Below, piece by piece: positions 44,421 to 52,421 of a DNA stretch of 64,000 nt. A program made the translations under genes and the position numbers. Every line of letters starts with the position of its first letter. Position 1 is the stretch's first letter. The stretch lies in IMG/VR virus record IMGVR_UViG_3300025012_000042, positions 1 through 64,000 of that record; one strand, 5' to 3'. The stretch comes from a virus. The notes under the pieces are model-generated. The model did no database searches and was not told the DNA's origin. It saw nothing but the letters and a program-made list of their open reading frames with translations.

Positions 44421-44579
44421 ATGAGTATAATGCCTATAAATGAGAGTATAAAAGAAATTCATGAGTACATAAGAACCTGCATTCGTGTAGAGGTTCGTAA
44501 CGGGATGCCTAATGAAATAGATAAAATATTAGGCAATTTTAATACTAAAATTGCAATAAAATTAAATATTGAGGAGTGA
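44421..44579 (+). CDS. Possible small protein (52 aa)
   Basis: ATG at 44421 without a clear ribosome site; stop TGA inside the ribosome site of the radical SAM gene. Acidic/basic mix with one Cys (RTCIRVEVRNG). The frame partly overlaps a GAACCT/AGGTTC hairpin, so the region could instead be the end of the TnpB element. Low certainty. Confidence 0.35.
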   Translation: MSIMPINESIKEIHEYIRTCIRVEVRNGMPNEIDKILGNFNTKIAIKLNIEE

Positions 44580-44587
44580 TATAATAA

Positions 44588-45490
44588 TTGAATTTACTAG
44601 AAAAAATCCATTCCAAAACAGACAACACAATTAAATATATATTCATGACACAAGACAATCTAATCATTGAACTATCTTACATAAATAAAAATGATGGTAA
44701 AGATATTATCTGTGTTCCTTCACAAACTTCTTGTAAAATGAAGTGTAAATTCTGCCATATTACTGATGCTACAGATAAATTAATCAATCGAAATCTAACA
44801 TCACAAGAAATTAAAGATAGCATAGATAATGTTTATAACGACCTAAATTTATCACTCAATCCCAAACCATTACTAATATCTTATATGGGATGTGGTGAAC
44901 CACTATTAAACTATAAACAAGTAAAAGATAGCATGTTATTACTTAGAAATGAATATCAAACCACAAAAGTTCCATTAATTAGATTTGCAATAGCAACATC
45001 ATTACCTGATTTTGCATGGATAAACTTCTTTAATTTAACTAATGAAATACATAAAGAAAAACTACCCGTAAAAATTCATTTGTCTCTACATTATACTATG
45101 GATTCTTTACGAAAAGATTGGATGCCTAATTCCTTATCAATTTTACCATCATTGATTGCATTAGAATATTACAAGAAAATTACTAAAAATTCTGTAGAAA
45201 TTCACTATACTTTGATTAACGGAGTTAATGATACTGAACGAGATGCAATTAGATTGAGTGAGTTTTTAAAATATCGAGATATTCCAGTTAAATTCTTATT
45301 CTACAATGAAAAACCAAGTATTGAATTTCATGCGAGTTCAAAAGAAAAATTGAATATATTTAAGAGATATTTTGATAAGTATAATATTGAATATGAGTAT
45401 TATATCCCTCCAGGTCTTGATGTAGGAGCTAGTTGTGGTCAGTTTTTAATGGATTATTATTTGAAATATAATCTGGTTAAGAGTAATTAA
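44588..45490 (+). CDS. RlmN/Cfr-like radical SAM enzyme
   Basis: 300 residues, TTG start. Radical SAM cluster CKMKCKFC near 49-56, MGCGEPLLNY near 100 (RlmN/Cfr have MGMGEPL), VKIHLSLHYTMDSLR, YTLINGVNDTE and GASCGQF near 280, the conserved Cys that carries the methyl group in RlmN. Shorter than cellular RlmN (about 345-380) with a reduced N-terminal domain. Would methylate an adenine of rRNA/tRNA, or a different RNA. Such genes are unusual on mobile elements apart from cfr; resistance activity is not implied. Confidence 0.8.
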   Translation: MNLLEKIHSKTDNTIKYIFMTQDNLIIELSYINKNDGKDIICVPSQTSCKMKCKFCHITDATDKLINRNLTSQEIKDSIDNVYNDLNLSLNPKPLLISYMGCGEPLLNYKQVKDSMLLLRNEYQTTKVPLIRFAIATSLPDFAWINFFNLTNEIHKEKLPVKIHLSLHYTMDSLRKDWMPNSLSILPSLIALEYYKKITKNSVEIHYTLINGVNDTERDAIRLSEFLKYRDIPVKFLFYNEKPSIEFHASSKEKLNIFKRYFDKYNIEYEYYIPPGLDVGASCGQFLMDYYLKYNLVKSN

Positions 45491-45537
45491 ATAAACATTT
45501 TAAACTATTATAAAAGAAATAAAGGAGAATGAAATTA

Positions 45538-45768
45538 ATGAAAACATTAAATCCACAAAAATCAGAAGAATTATGGAATGAAATTAAAAACATTGAATAT
45601 CTTGTTTCAAAATTAGGTGGTTGTGTACAAAATCCAGACTTTGTAAATGAAGAAATTGCACAAGAAAATTATGAGATGTTTTACAATGACTATCGAAAAG
45701 TAACTAGTAAATTAGTAAAGCTAAGAGAAGATATATTCTTATTACATGATGAAATCATTGGTGATTAA
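45538..45768 (+). CDS. Helical hypothetical protein (76 aa)
   Basis: AAAGGAGAATGAAATTA then ATG. Two to three charged helices; no motif. Follows the radical SAM gene but with its own ribosome site. Confidence 0.6.
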   Translation: MKTLNPQKSEELWNEIKNIEYLVSKLGGCVQNPDFVNEEIAQENYEMFYNDYRKVTSKLVKLREDIFLLHDEIIGD

Positions 45769-45807
45769 AAGGGATGCTATACAAAATTAGAAAGAAGGAA
45801 TACAATA

Positions 45808-46191
45808 ATGTTAAAAAATAAATACTCTCTCGATAATATTTCCATTGAACCAAACTATACTGACAAATGGACTCACGATGCTCCTAAAGATATTGATTTT
45901 ATTATGCTAAATGAAGTAGAAGGAGATAATTGTCTTAGTTTTGATTTACAACAAGCAAAATTTATTAGAGATTCATTAAATGAAATAATTACATATTATG
46001 AAAACATTCCATCTGTAAACCAATTTGTAGAAGTAACCACTGGTATCTTTAAAGGGTATTTCGGTACAATATTTGACATTGATTCTTGTGATTCTAAAAG
46101 ACCATTAGCAATAAGATTAGATGATAATCCTAATTTTAATGATTGTACTTGTTTTGTGGGTTTTGATGATATTAAGAAATTAAGTAAATAG
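45808..46191 (+). CDS. Hypothetical protein with KOW-like C-terminus (127 aa)
   Basis: AGAAGGAATACAATA start region. Residues 70-125 (FVEVTTGIFKGYFGTIFDID...) look like a KOW/SH3 barrel; the N-terminal part is acidic. Function unknown. Confidence 0.6.
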   Translation: MLKNKYSLDNISIEPNYTDKWTHDAPKDIDFIMLNEVEGDNCLSFDLQQAKFIRDSLNEIITYYENIPSVNQFVEVTTGIFKGYFGTIFDIDSCDSKRPLAIRLDDNPNFNDCTCFVGFDDIKKLSK

Positions 46192-46206
46192 AAAGGAGTG
46201 ACCACT

Positions 46207-46542
46207 ATCCAAACATCATACTACGCAAAATATAAAGGAGAAAATGCTGTATCAATTGCATTAAGCAAGCCACAATGGTACAAAAATTGTAGAGAATACA
46301 AAAAACTTGCTCCAAGTTGGGAATTACTAAACAAATACAAAAAAGATAAAGATGTGATATATTACATAGAACATTATTATAAAGATGTTTTAGACAAACT
46401 TGATCCACAACAAGTATATAAAGAATTAGGTGAAAATGCAGTATTGCTTTGTTGGGAGAAAAGTTCTGACTTCTGCCACAGACATATCGTTGCCAAGTGG
46501 TTAGAAGAGAAATTAGGAATTGAAATGGAGGAAATAAAATGA
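46207..46542 (+). CDS. DUF488-family protein, possible ATC start
   Basis: Ends SSDFCHRHIVAKWLEEKLG, the DUF488 signature (CWEK..FCHRH), and begins near IQTSYYAK, as in DUF488 members. The AAAGGAGTG site makes the first in-register initiator ATC at 46207; the in-frame GTG (46198) is part of that site. About 111 residues, function of the family unknown. If GTG were used the protein would gain three residues. Confidence 0.65.
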   Translation: MQTSYYAKYKGENAVSIALSKPQWYKNCREYKKLAPSWELLNKYKKDKDVIYYIEHYYKDVLDKLDPQQVYKELGENAVLLCWEKSSDFCHRHIVAKWLEEKLGIEMEEIK

Positions 46543-46826
46543 GCCAAAATGATTGGGAAGTTTATGCACCATTACTTAAAAAATTAGAACAATCTCCAAA
46601 AGTAGAAAGAATGCAAACTCAACCAGTAGAAATTCCGATTAAAGTAAAATATAAAAACTATCAAGGAATAACATCAATCAGAAATATTATTCCTCAACAA
46701 GTGCATTACGGCAGTACAGATTATCACAAAGAAAATCAATGGTTAATGGATGTATTTGATGTGGATAAAGATGCTCCAAGAACATATGCAATGATGGATA
46801 TTATTGAATTTATTAAGGAGGATTAA
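46539..46826 (+). CDS. WYL-like domain protein (95 aa)
   Basis: GGAGGAAATAAA then ATG, overlapping the previous stop. Contains IRNIIPQQVHYGSTDYHKE and WLMDVFDVDKDAPRTYAMMDI, a pattern I associate with small phage proteins of the WYL/SH3-like group (ligand- or nucleic-acid-sensing). Role here unknown. Confidence 0.6.
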   Translation: MSQNDWEVYAPLLKKLEQSPKVERMQTQPVEIPIKVKYKNYQGITSIRNIIPQQVHYGSTDYHKENQWLMDVFDVDKDAPRTYAMMDIIEFIKED

Positions 46827-46830
46827 ATTA

Positions 46831-47010
46831 ATGACAGGCAAAGATAAGTTAATCGACTATATACAATTAGAACCTAATTCTCAATTATATAAATTAATTG
46901 GAGTATGCCCAAGTCATATAAATTTAAATGAAAATAAGCACAATAAATGTGGCGAAGGAGAAGACAAATGTTCTGAATGTTGGAAATTAGCACTGGATGA
47001 GGAATTTTAA
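46831..47010 (+). CDS. Small CxxC protein (59 aa)
   Basis: AAGGAGGATTAAATTA then ATG. C-terminal CGEGEDKCSECW (and an upstream VCPS) suggest a zinc site; a phage-type small protein. Immediately followed by another Cys-rich gene. Confidence 0.6.
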   Translation: MTGKDKLIDYIQLEPNSQLYKLIGVCPSHINLNENKHNKCGEGEDKCSECWKLALDEEF

Positions 47011-47175
47011 ATGGAAGATAAATTATTATCTCTGAAAAAACAATTTTGTAATTATTATTGTCCTAATAAATCAACAGGAATTAAAGATTATGATGAAGAG
47101 ATTTTAGATAAGCAATTTGTTTGTAAAATTTGTCAGATTTCAGATTACATAACCTTTATCAGAGATGAACTATAA
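47011..47175 (+). CDS. Small Cys-rich protein (54 aa)
   Basis: ATG abuts the previous TAA (ribosome site GATGAGGAATTT). C-x4-C (CNYYC) and C-x2-C (CKIC) separated by about 20 residues: likely zinc ribbon. Stop 47173-47175. Confidence 0.55.
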   Translation: MEDKLLSLKKQFCNYYCPNKSTGIKDYDEEILDKQFVCKICQISDYITFIRDEL

Positions 47176-47217
47176 CTAAATAAACATAAAATAAAATATC
47201 AGAAGGGATATGAAATT

Positions 47218-47559
47218 ATGGCAAAAAATATAATAGTTTATGGTTCAACAGTAGAAAAATCATTTAATAAACTTCAAGAATTGCTAGACAATATGAATCC
47301 AAATGATATTAAGAAAGTTACAAAAACATCTCCTAATGTTGGTATATTTATTATTGAACTAAATAATGGAGATTATTATAAAGCAATAAGCGCAAGTAAT
47401 AGTGCTAGAGGGTATAAATGGCAATACGCCTATATAGACAGAGATATAAATCAAGAATCACTTGATCATTCTGTATTTTATAATTTCATACCTGAGTATG
47501 GTACTGAGGACTATTGGAATTATGATAGAAATTTTAAAGATTATTATGAGTGGTATTAA
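47218..47559 (+). CDS. Hypothetical protein (113 aa)
   Basis: AGAAGGGATATGAAATT then ATG. Aromatic-rich, with ISASNSARGYKWQYAYIDRD resembling a common phage hypothetical family. No activity assigned. Confidence 0.6.
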   Translation: MAKNIIVYGSTVEKSFNKLQELLDNMNPNDIKKVTKTSPNVGIFIIELNNGDYYKAISASNSARGYKWQYAYIDRDINQESLDHSVFYNFIPEYGTEDYWNYDRNFKDYYEWY

Positions 47560-47605
47560 ATAATAAATAAGATAAAATAAATGACAATGTAAGGAGTGAT
47601 ATAAT

Positions 47606-47809
47606 ATGGAATCTTGGAAACATTGTGCTAAAACTTGGTATTCTATTGATATTTCATTACCAATGAAAAATATTAAATCTGTTTCTATTGTAAAATGTAA
47701 AATAAATGATGAAGGTTATTTGTTTAATATTCCTGATAAAGTAAATCCAAATATAACTCCAGAAATGATTAAGAATGGAAAATGGTATGTTTATATTTGG
47801 TCTGATTAA
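47606..47809 (+). CDS. Small hypothetical protein (67 aa)
   Basis: AAGGAGTGATATAAT then ATG. Trp/Cys-containing beta-rich protein ending YVYIWSD. Unknown function. Confidence 0.55.
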   Translation: MESWKHCAKTWYSIDISLPMKNIKSVSIVKCKINDEGYLFNIPDKVNPNITPEMIKNGKWYVYIWSD

Positions 47810-47857
47810 ATTACATAAGTTAATGATTTTATGCTAATTAAGAAAGGAAGATAAAAA

Positions 47858-48289
47858 ATGTTTAATGGAACTATAGAAATGAACAATGATTATCATGCTA
47901 TGAGATCAATTGACTCTATTTTTACTATAATGGAAAACTTTAGAAAGAAGTTTGGTCTAGAAATTCTAGATATTAAAAGAGAAACTGAGGCAAAGTTAGA
48001 CAAATTTATATTCGAATTATCACAAACAACAGTTACTTTTTCTTTTGCTTCATTTAATCGAAAGTGTGAAATTATTACATATGATGAATTAGATAAATTT
48101 TGTGAAAGATATAATTATCTAAATTACTATTTAACTGATTTTGATTTTAAAGTTGATGATGAAATTTATTACAATCATAAGATGGGAATTGTTACAGAAA
48201 TTATAGATGATAATTATATTAGTGTAATATTAAATGGAAATGAATCATCTAAAAAAGAATATAAGTGTTGGGGAATGAGATTAAATTAA
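47858..48289 (+). CDS. Hypothetical protein with SH3-like C-terminus (143 aa)
   Basis: AAAGGAAGATAAAA then ATG. Helical first half; residues 100-143 (KVDDEIYYNHKMGIVTEIID) resemble the small barrel domains seen elsewhere in the element. Unknown function. Confidence 0.6.
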   Translation: MFNGTIEMNNDYHAMRSIDSIFTIMENFRKKFGLEILDIKRETEAKLDKFIFELSQTTVTFSFASFNRKCEIITYDELDKFCERYNYLNYYLTDFDFKVDDEIYYNHKMGIVTEIIDDNYISVILNGNESSKKEYKCWGMRLN

Positions 48290-48301
48290 GGAGTTGATTA
48301 A

Positions 48302-48448
48302 GTGAAACTCAGAGATTTAATTATTGAATTAGAAAAACTAGACCTTCAGGGCAAAGGAGATTATGAAGTTAAGGTTGTGTTTTGGAGTAATGAAGCAATT
48401 GTAGAAGATGTTTTATATAGTGATGCTTCTAAAGAAATAATACTTTAA
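48302..48448 (+). CDS. Small hypothetical protein (48 aa)
   Basis: GTG start after AAGGAGTTGATTAA; stop 48446-48448. KLRDLIIELEKL helix then a beta hairpin (YEVKVVFWSNEAIVEDV); a small alpha/beta protein common in phages. Confidence 0.55.
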   Translation: MKLRDLIIELEKLDLQGKGDYEVKVVFWSNEAIVEDVLYSDASKEIIL

Positions 48449-48475
48449 AGAACCTATTTGAAAGGAGTTATATAT

Positions 48476-48646
48476 ATGAAATCAGATATATTTAAAATCA
48501 AGGAAGAAAATCAAAAGTTAAAAGAAAAAATTAGAATGTTAGAATCAGAGTTAAATATGTATAGAAAAACATTTGAAAACATCAAAAATATATTTAACAA
48601 ATCAGACAAAAATGAATTAAAAACTAGTTTGAAAGTTATCAAATAA
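48476..48646 (+). CDS. Small coiled-coil protein (56 aa)
   Basis: ATG after AAAGGAGTTATATAT. Charged heptad-rich coil (EENQKLKEKIRMLESEL). Probable oligomeric miniprotein. Confidence 0.6.
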   Translation: MKSDIFKIKEENQKLKEKIRMLESELNMYRKTFENIKNIFNKSDKNELKTSLKVIK

Positions 48647-48695
48647 ATCTATACTCCCTGAAAAGATAAATTTTAATGGAAAGGAATAAAAACAC

Positions 48696-48851
48696 ATGAT
48701 CATAAATCAAGAACAATGGATTCTACAAGCAATGGATAAATTCAACTTCAAATTAGTAGAAGAATTCATGAATGAATACAAACTATCTGAACTTGATGCC
48801 AGAAGGGGTTTAGCAGAAATATATTATAAAAATGAATTTGAAGTTGTTTAA
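48696..48851 (+). CDS. Small helical protein (51 aa)
   Basis: AAAGGAATAAAAACAC then ATG; stop 48849-48851. Helix-turn-helix-like pattern (FKLVEEFMNEYKLSELDARRGLAEIYY); DNA-binding possible but not shown. Confidence 0.5.
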   Translation: MIINQEQWILQAMDKFNFKLVEEFMNEYKLSELDARRGLAEIYYKNEFEVV

Positions 48852-48885
48852 TCTTTAATTATTATCAATAAAGGAGGAAATACTC

Positions 48886-49077
48886 ATAGATATTCTACTC
48901 TACAACTCCAAAGACGAAATAGTGACCGCATACACCTCTAACAATCCTAATTACCAAAACAATGATCAAATCACTATCAAAGGAAGCAATAAAAACTACA
49001 AAGTAGTTGATATCAATAAGTATCATGTTATGGGAAGAGAACAGCATGTAGCATTGGAATTAAAAGTTATTAAATAA
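48886..49077 (+). CDS. Hypothetical protein with ATA start
   Basis: 63 residues from ATA at 48886, eight bases after GGAGG (48873-48877). No ATG or TTG occurs in frame near the start, and the first GTG is 13 codons in. The frame reads as protein from the ATA (ILLYNSKDEIVTAYTSNNP...HVALELKVIK). Among the clearest non-canonical starts of the window. Confidence 0.65.
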   Translation: MDILLYNSKDEIVTAYTSNNPNYQNNDQITIKGSNKNYKVVDINKYHVMGREQHVALELKVIK

Positions 49078-49127
49078 ATCATAAGTAATAAATCATAAAA
49101 TAATATAGAAGAAAGGGTGTGAATATT

Positions 49128-49316
49128 ATGGATAAAGACGAACGTGTTACCTGTACAGATTGTGTTAATTGGGATAAATTAAAAAAGAGGTTAGAAAACT
49201 ACTTTAGTTGTAATACTGCACTATGTTTTCGATGTCCTTGTAATAATTGTAGTTGCTATGATCCCACCAGTACCAGAAGATTTGAACATAGGCCAATGTT
49301 TGTAAGAAAAGATTGA
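49128..49316 (+). CDS. Small Cys-rich protein (62 aa)
   Basis: ATG after GAAAGGGTGTGAATATT. Eight cysteines (CTDC, CNTALCFRCPCNNCSC) give one or two zinc clusters. Function unknown. Confidence 0.6.
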   Translation: MDKDERVTCTDCVNWDKLKKRLENYFSCNTALCFRCPCNNCSCYDPTSTRRFEHRPMFVRKD

Positions 49317-49330
49317 TGTTGTTACATAAA

Positions 49331-49403
49331 CATAAATTTTCAAAACGAAGTGAAATAAGCAATAGAAAAATACAGTTATTATTTCATTTTGTTAATATTT
49401 ATG
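49331..49403. other. Long AT-rich stem-loop
   Basis: ACGAAGTGAAATAA (49345-49358) faces TTATTTCATTTTGT (49379-49392), all 14 positions pairing if two G-T wobbles are allowed, with outer CATAAA/TTTATG (49331-49336, 49398-49403). Wobbles rather than mismatches on one arm suggest selection for RNA structure. It lies between two small genes. Confidence 0.45.
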
Positions 49404-49433
49404 AAATAAATAAATAAAAGGAGTGTAATTAAT

Positions 49434-49628
49434 ATGAGAAATCATGTAAATATATTAAATAAAGAAATTTTAACAAATGAGGAATTATCTCAAAAACATT
49501 ATGAAAGAATGATGGAATTCTTGATTGCAGATTTTGAAGGTAAAGATTTTAACGAATGCGATGTAATTCTTAGACAGATTATTAAGGTTGCTTATGATCT
49601 ATTAAATGAACCTGATGTTATGAAGTAG
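49434..49628 (+). CDS. Small acidic helical protein (64 aa)
   Basis: AAAGGAGTGTAATTAAT then ATG. Helical, one Cys; unknown function. The following 116 bases (49629-49744) contain no convincing gene. Confidence 0.55.
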   Translation: MRNHVNILNKEILTNEELSQKHYERMMEFLIADFEGKDFNECDVILRQIIKVAYDLLNEPDVMK

Positions 49629-49744
49629 AAATGATTTGTGAGCGACAGAATGGCATGTAGGTTGATTTAGAAATTTGTTATGGTGGAATTGTTTATGCAT
49701 GTTTATGAAGGCTGAGACAAGGCAAATTAGAGGAGGAATATATT

Positions 49745-50080
49745 ATGAAAGAATTTGATTTAGAATGGTTTAATTCAAAAACATTGAATAAACAAATATC
49801 TATTGAATCAGTACATACGGAAGATGGTCTACTTGGAATAAAACTTTTTGATCTAATTGTAAATGATTGTGCATTAGAATCAGCAAAATATTGGAATGGT
49901 TATTTACTTAAAATTAATGATGGAAGTATAAATATTTATTTTAGTGAATGTGAGCAAAGTAAGGCTGAAGAATGTAGCCATGTATTACAAATGTTTAGAG
50001 AAGGAGAATTGGTGGCAGATATTTTATTACCAGATGGAGATTGTTGGGATGATAGGGAAGTAGGGTTTGTTCAGTATTGA
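49745..50080 (+). CDS. Hypothetical protein (111 aa)
   Basis: GAGGAGGAATATATT then ATG. Acidic with several Cys (DCALES, SECEQSKAEECSH). Unknown function; last gene before a promoter. Confidence 0.6.
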   Translation: MKEFDLEWFNSKTLNKQISIESVHTEDGLLGIKLFDLIVNDCALESAKYWNGYLLKINDGSINIYFSECEQSKAEECSHVLQMFREGELVADILLPDGDCWDDREVGFVQY

Positions 50081-50088
50081 TTATTAAA

Positions 50089-50117
50089 TTGACTTTGTGT
50101 ATAAAGTAATATATAAT
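50089..50117 (+). promoter_or_regulatory. Sigma-A type promoter
   Basis: TTGACT at 50089, 17-base spacer, TATAAT at 50112. Would drive the dTMP-synthesis and nucleotide genes from 50167. Confidence 0.75.
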
Positions 50118-50166
50118 ATTATTAGTTGGAATACATATAAAATAAATTGTAGAGGAGGTGAAAATT

Positions 50167-50664
50167 ATAGCAAAGGGAAAATCATTGTTATCACAAACAT
50201 CAAGTAAACCTAAGAAAGAAAATAAATATGGCGAAGTATCATCTATAGTAAAAGAATATGAATTTAATGTAGATGATAGAGTTGTATTTTTAGGATTGGT
50301 TAGTGACTATAGATGTTTAGAATGTACTGTTGTGAAAAGAACTATGAAAAAGAAGACAACAGATTATTATGTTGTAAAATTCGATGACGGAAAGATTATT
50401 GAATCTGTTGTTTATGGGTTTTTAAGAACTCCTGAACAATATGAATTGGAGTTAGAAGAGCAAAAAAATAAAAAAGAGGATGGTCATAGTGATTTACCTG
50501 AAATTGAGTTAGAAATGATTAAACAAGGGATAGAGAGTCATAAGAACTATCACTCTTGTCTATCGCCATTAAATTTCCACCATATGGATTGTGATTCCTG
50601 TACTTATAAGTCAAAATGTGTATATGAGAATAAATTTGACTATAAAAAAGCAAAGTATAATTAA
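50167..50664 (+). CDS. SH3-like and Cys-rich protein with probable ATA start
   Basis: 165 residues from ATA at 50167, eight bases after GGAGG (50154-50158); the in-frame GTG at 50158 overlaps the ribosome site. Middle portion (FNVDDRVVFLGLVSDYRC...YYVVKFDDGK) resembles an SH3/KOW barrel; C-terminus has CLSPLNFHHMDCDSCTYKSKC, a zinc site. First gene after the 50089 promoter, upstream of ThyX. Confidence 0.6.
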   Translation: MAKGKSLLSQTSSKPKKENKYGEVSSIVKEYEFNVDDRVVFLGLVSDYRCLECTVVKRTMKKKTTDYYVVKFDDGKIIESVVYGFLRTPEQYELELEEQKNKKEDGHSDLPEIELEMIKQGIESHKNYHSCLSPLNFHHMDCDSCTYKSKCVYENKFDYKKAKYN

Positions 50665-50678
50665 GAGAGGAAGATTAT

Positions 50679-51422
50679 ATGCAAGTAACATTATTAAATC
50701 CAGATCAAATTAAAAACATCTTTAAATCATGGGGAGAATTCGCAGCTACTTGCTACGACACACCACAAGAATTTGCTGAAAAAGTAGGGAATTCATGCTA
50801 TCAAGATGAACATTATAGTGGCAGTAGAACTGAATATATTAAGTTCAAAATTGAAGGTGTAGATAGAGGTGTGAGCGAGCAAGTTATGCGTCATGAAATT
50901 GGTGTCAGATATAATTTTATTGACGATAATACATATGATGAAAATCCAATGAATATTGTAAAGAATCTTAAATCTTTTAGATATGTTGATATGGAGAATT
51001 TTGATTATACAATTCCTAAAACAATTGAAAGTATTCCTGAAGCATTAAATAAATATAATAAATTAATGGAGTATATAAATACAGAAAGAATTCAAATTAA
51101 AGATATTCTAGTAAAAAATAATATCAATGAAAAACAAGCAATAGAAGATGCAAATTATTCTCTACCAAGAGCTACAAATACTTCACTTGTTATTGCTTTT
51201 ACATTGGAAGCATTTATTCATTATCTACATAAAAGATTATGTACAAGAACACAATATTTTCATAGACAAATTGCAAAATTAATGAGAAATTCTGTATTAG
51301 AAATATTGCCTCAAGTAAAAGATAGATTAGTGGCACAATGTGAATACTTATTATGGTGTCCAGAGGGTAATAGGTGTTGTGGTAAATATCCTACTAAGGA
51401 AATGTTATTGAAAGGAGAATAA
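50679..51422 (+). CDS. thyX: Flavin-dependent thymidylate synthase (ThyX)
   Basis: 247 residues. QVMRHEIGVRYNF lies where ThyX has its RHR-type signature (degenerate here), and ANYSLPRATNTSL...LCTRTQYFHRQIAKLM matches the conserved C-terminal core. Converts dUMP to dTMP with FAD and methylene-tetrahydrofolate, useful for AT-rich replication. Followed at once by a dNMP kinase gene. Confidence 0.8.
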   Translation: MQVTLLNPDQIKNIFKSWGEFAATCYDTPQEFAEKVGNSCYQDEHYSGSRTEYIKFKIEGVDRGVSEQVMRHEIGVRYNFIDDNTYDENPMNIVKNLKSFRYVDMENFDYTIPKTIESIPEALNKYNKLMEYINTERIQIKDILVKNNINEKQAIEDANYSLPRATNTSLVIAFTLEAFIHYLHKRLCTRTQYFHRQIAKLMRNSVLEILPQVKDRLVAQCEYLLWCPEGNRCCGKYPTKEMLLKGE

Positions 51423-51426
51423 ATAA

Positions 51427-51948
51427 GTGGATATAATAATTTTTGGTCAAATGGGTGCAGGTAAAAGCACTGTAGCAAATTACTTAAGAGATAAATATGG
51501 TTACTCTAAATTCTCTCTTGGTGCAAAAATTCACTCTGAATGTGAACTATATAATAAACACGATAGGCAACATATGCAAAAATATGGACAAATGATGCGA
51601 GAAATATTTGGAATTAATATTTGGTGTGATTATGTTAAAAATCAAAGCACCAATACAGATAAAGTAGTTATTGATGACGCTAGACAACTTAATGAATATG
51701 ATTATTTTGAAGGTTTTGGGTATCTAACAGTAGCAGTTATAGCAGACGACAACAAAAGAATAGAAAGACTTAATAAAAGAGTTAATTATGTAATTGATCC
51801 TAATACTTTTAATCACGAAACAGAAGTTCAGGCTAGAGCATGTATTAATAAGTGCAAAATAACTATATATAATAATTCGGATGATTTAAAAGAATTAATA
51901 GAAGCAATTGAATTCAAATTAGGTGAATATTTAGGAGGTAAAATTTAA
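51427..51948 (+). CDS. Deoxynucleoside monophosphate kinase-like P-loop protein
   Basis: 173 residues, GTG start. P-loop GQMGAGKST at about 7-15, and VVIDDAR near 79 (Walker B-like) fit phage dNMP kinases and adenylate-kinase-like enzymes. Would phosphorylate dTMP/dGMP-type substrates; placed between ThyX and the deoxyribosyltransferase-like gene. Confidence 0.75.
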   Translation: MDIIIFGQMGAGKSTVANYLRDKYGYSKFSLGAKIHSECELYNKHDRQHMQKYGQMMREIFGINIWCDYVKNQSTNTDKVVIDDARQLNEYDYFEGFGYLTVAVIADDNKRIERLNKRVNYVIDPNTFNHETEVQARACINKCKITIYNNSDDLKELIEAIEFKLGEYLGGKI

Positions 51949-52371
51949 ATGTATACATATCTTGCTGGAGCATTAACCGTACATCATAGAAACAATGAAT
52001 TCTATAAGGCTACAGATTGGAGGGATAAATTAGGTGCTTGGGCCTATGAAAATTCAGTAAAAGTATTTAATCCTTGTATTAATTTTCTAAGAGAAATTAA
52101 TCATACATACGATCCTAAAATTGTGGTTGACCAAAACAATTACTATATTAATAAATGTGACATCTGTATTGTGTGTCTAGATGCTATAGATTATAGCCCT
52201 GGTACTATCTTTGAACTAACTAGATTTAGAGAACTAGGAAAGCCTGTCATTGCCTTTGGAGTTAAACATTGGAGCCCTCATATCAATAGTTGTATTTCAA
52301 ATCAATGTGAGACACTTGATGACGCTATTGAACTAATTGAAAATATGTTTGATCAGGGTAGTTGGGATTAA
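51949..52371 (+). CDS. Nucleoside 2-deoxyribosyltransferase-like protein
   Basis: 140 residues, ATG one base after the kinase gene. LAGALTVHHR near 5 and IVCLDAIDYSPGTIFELTRFRELGKPVIAFG near 68-98 match the deoxyribosyltransferase fold; the Glu in FELTRF corresponds to the catalytic nucleophile. Would exchange bases on deoxyribonucleosides or salvage. Substrate unknown; a role in unusual bases is speculation. Confidence 0.75.
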   Translation: MYTYLAGALTVHHRNNEFYKATDWRDKLGAWAYENSVKVFNPCINFLREINHTYDPKIVVDQNNYYINKCDICIVCLDAIDYSPGTIFELTRFRELGKPVIAFGVKHWSPHINSCISNQCETLDDAIELIENMFDQGSWD

Positions 52372-52421
52372 TACAATACAATAATAAATAAAATACAAAC
52401 ACAAAGGAGATAAGATAAACT

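Noticed and set aside
44471-44494. GAACCT/AGGTTC hairpin as the right end of the TnpB element
   Set aside because: It falls within a possible small reading frame (44421-44579), and no matching left end was found; kept only as a note.
50158-50160. GTG as start of the gene ending at 50664
   Set aside because: It overlaps AGAGGAGGTG; spacing favours ATA at 50167.
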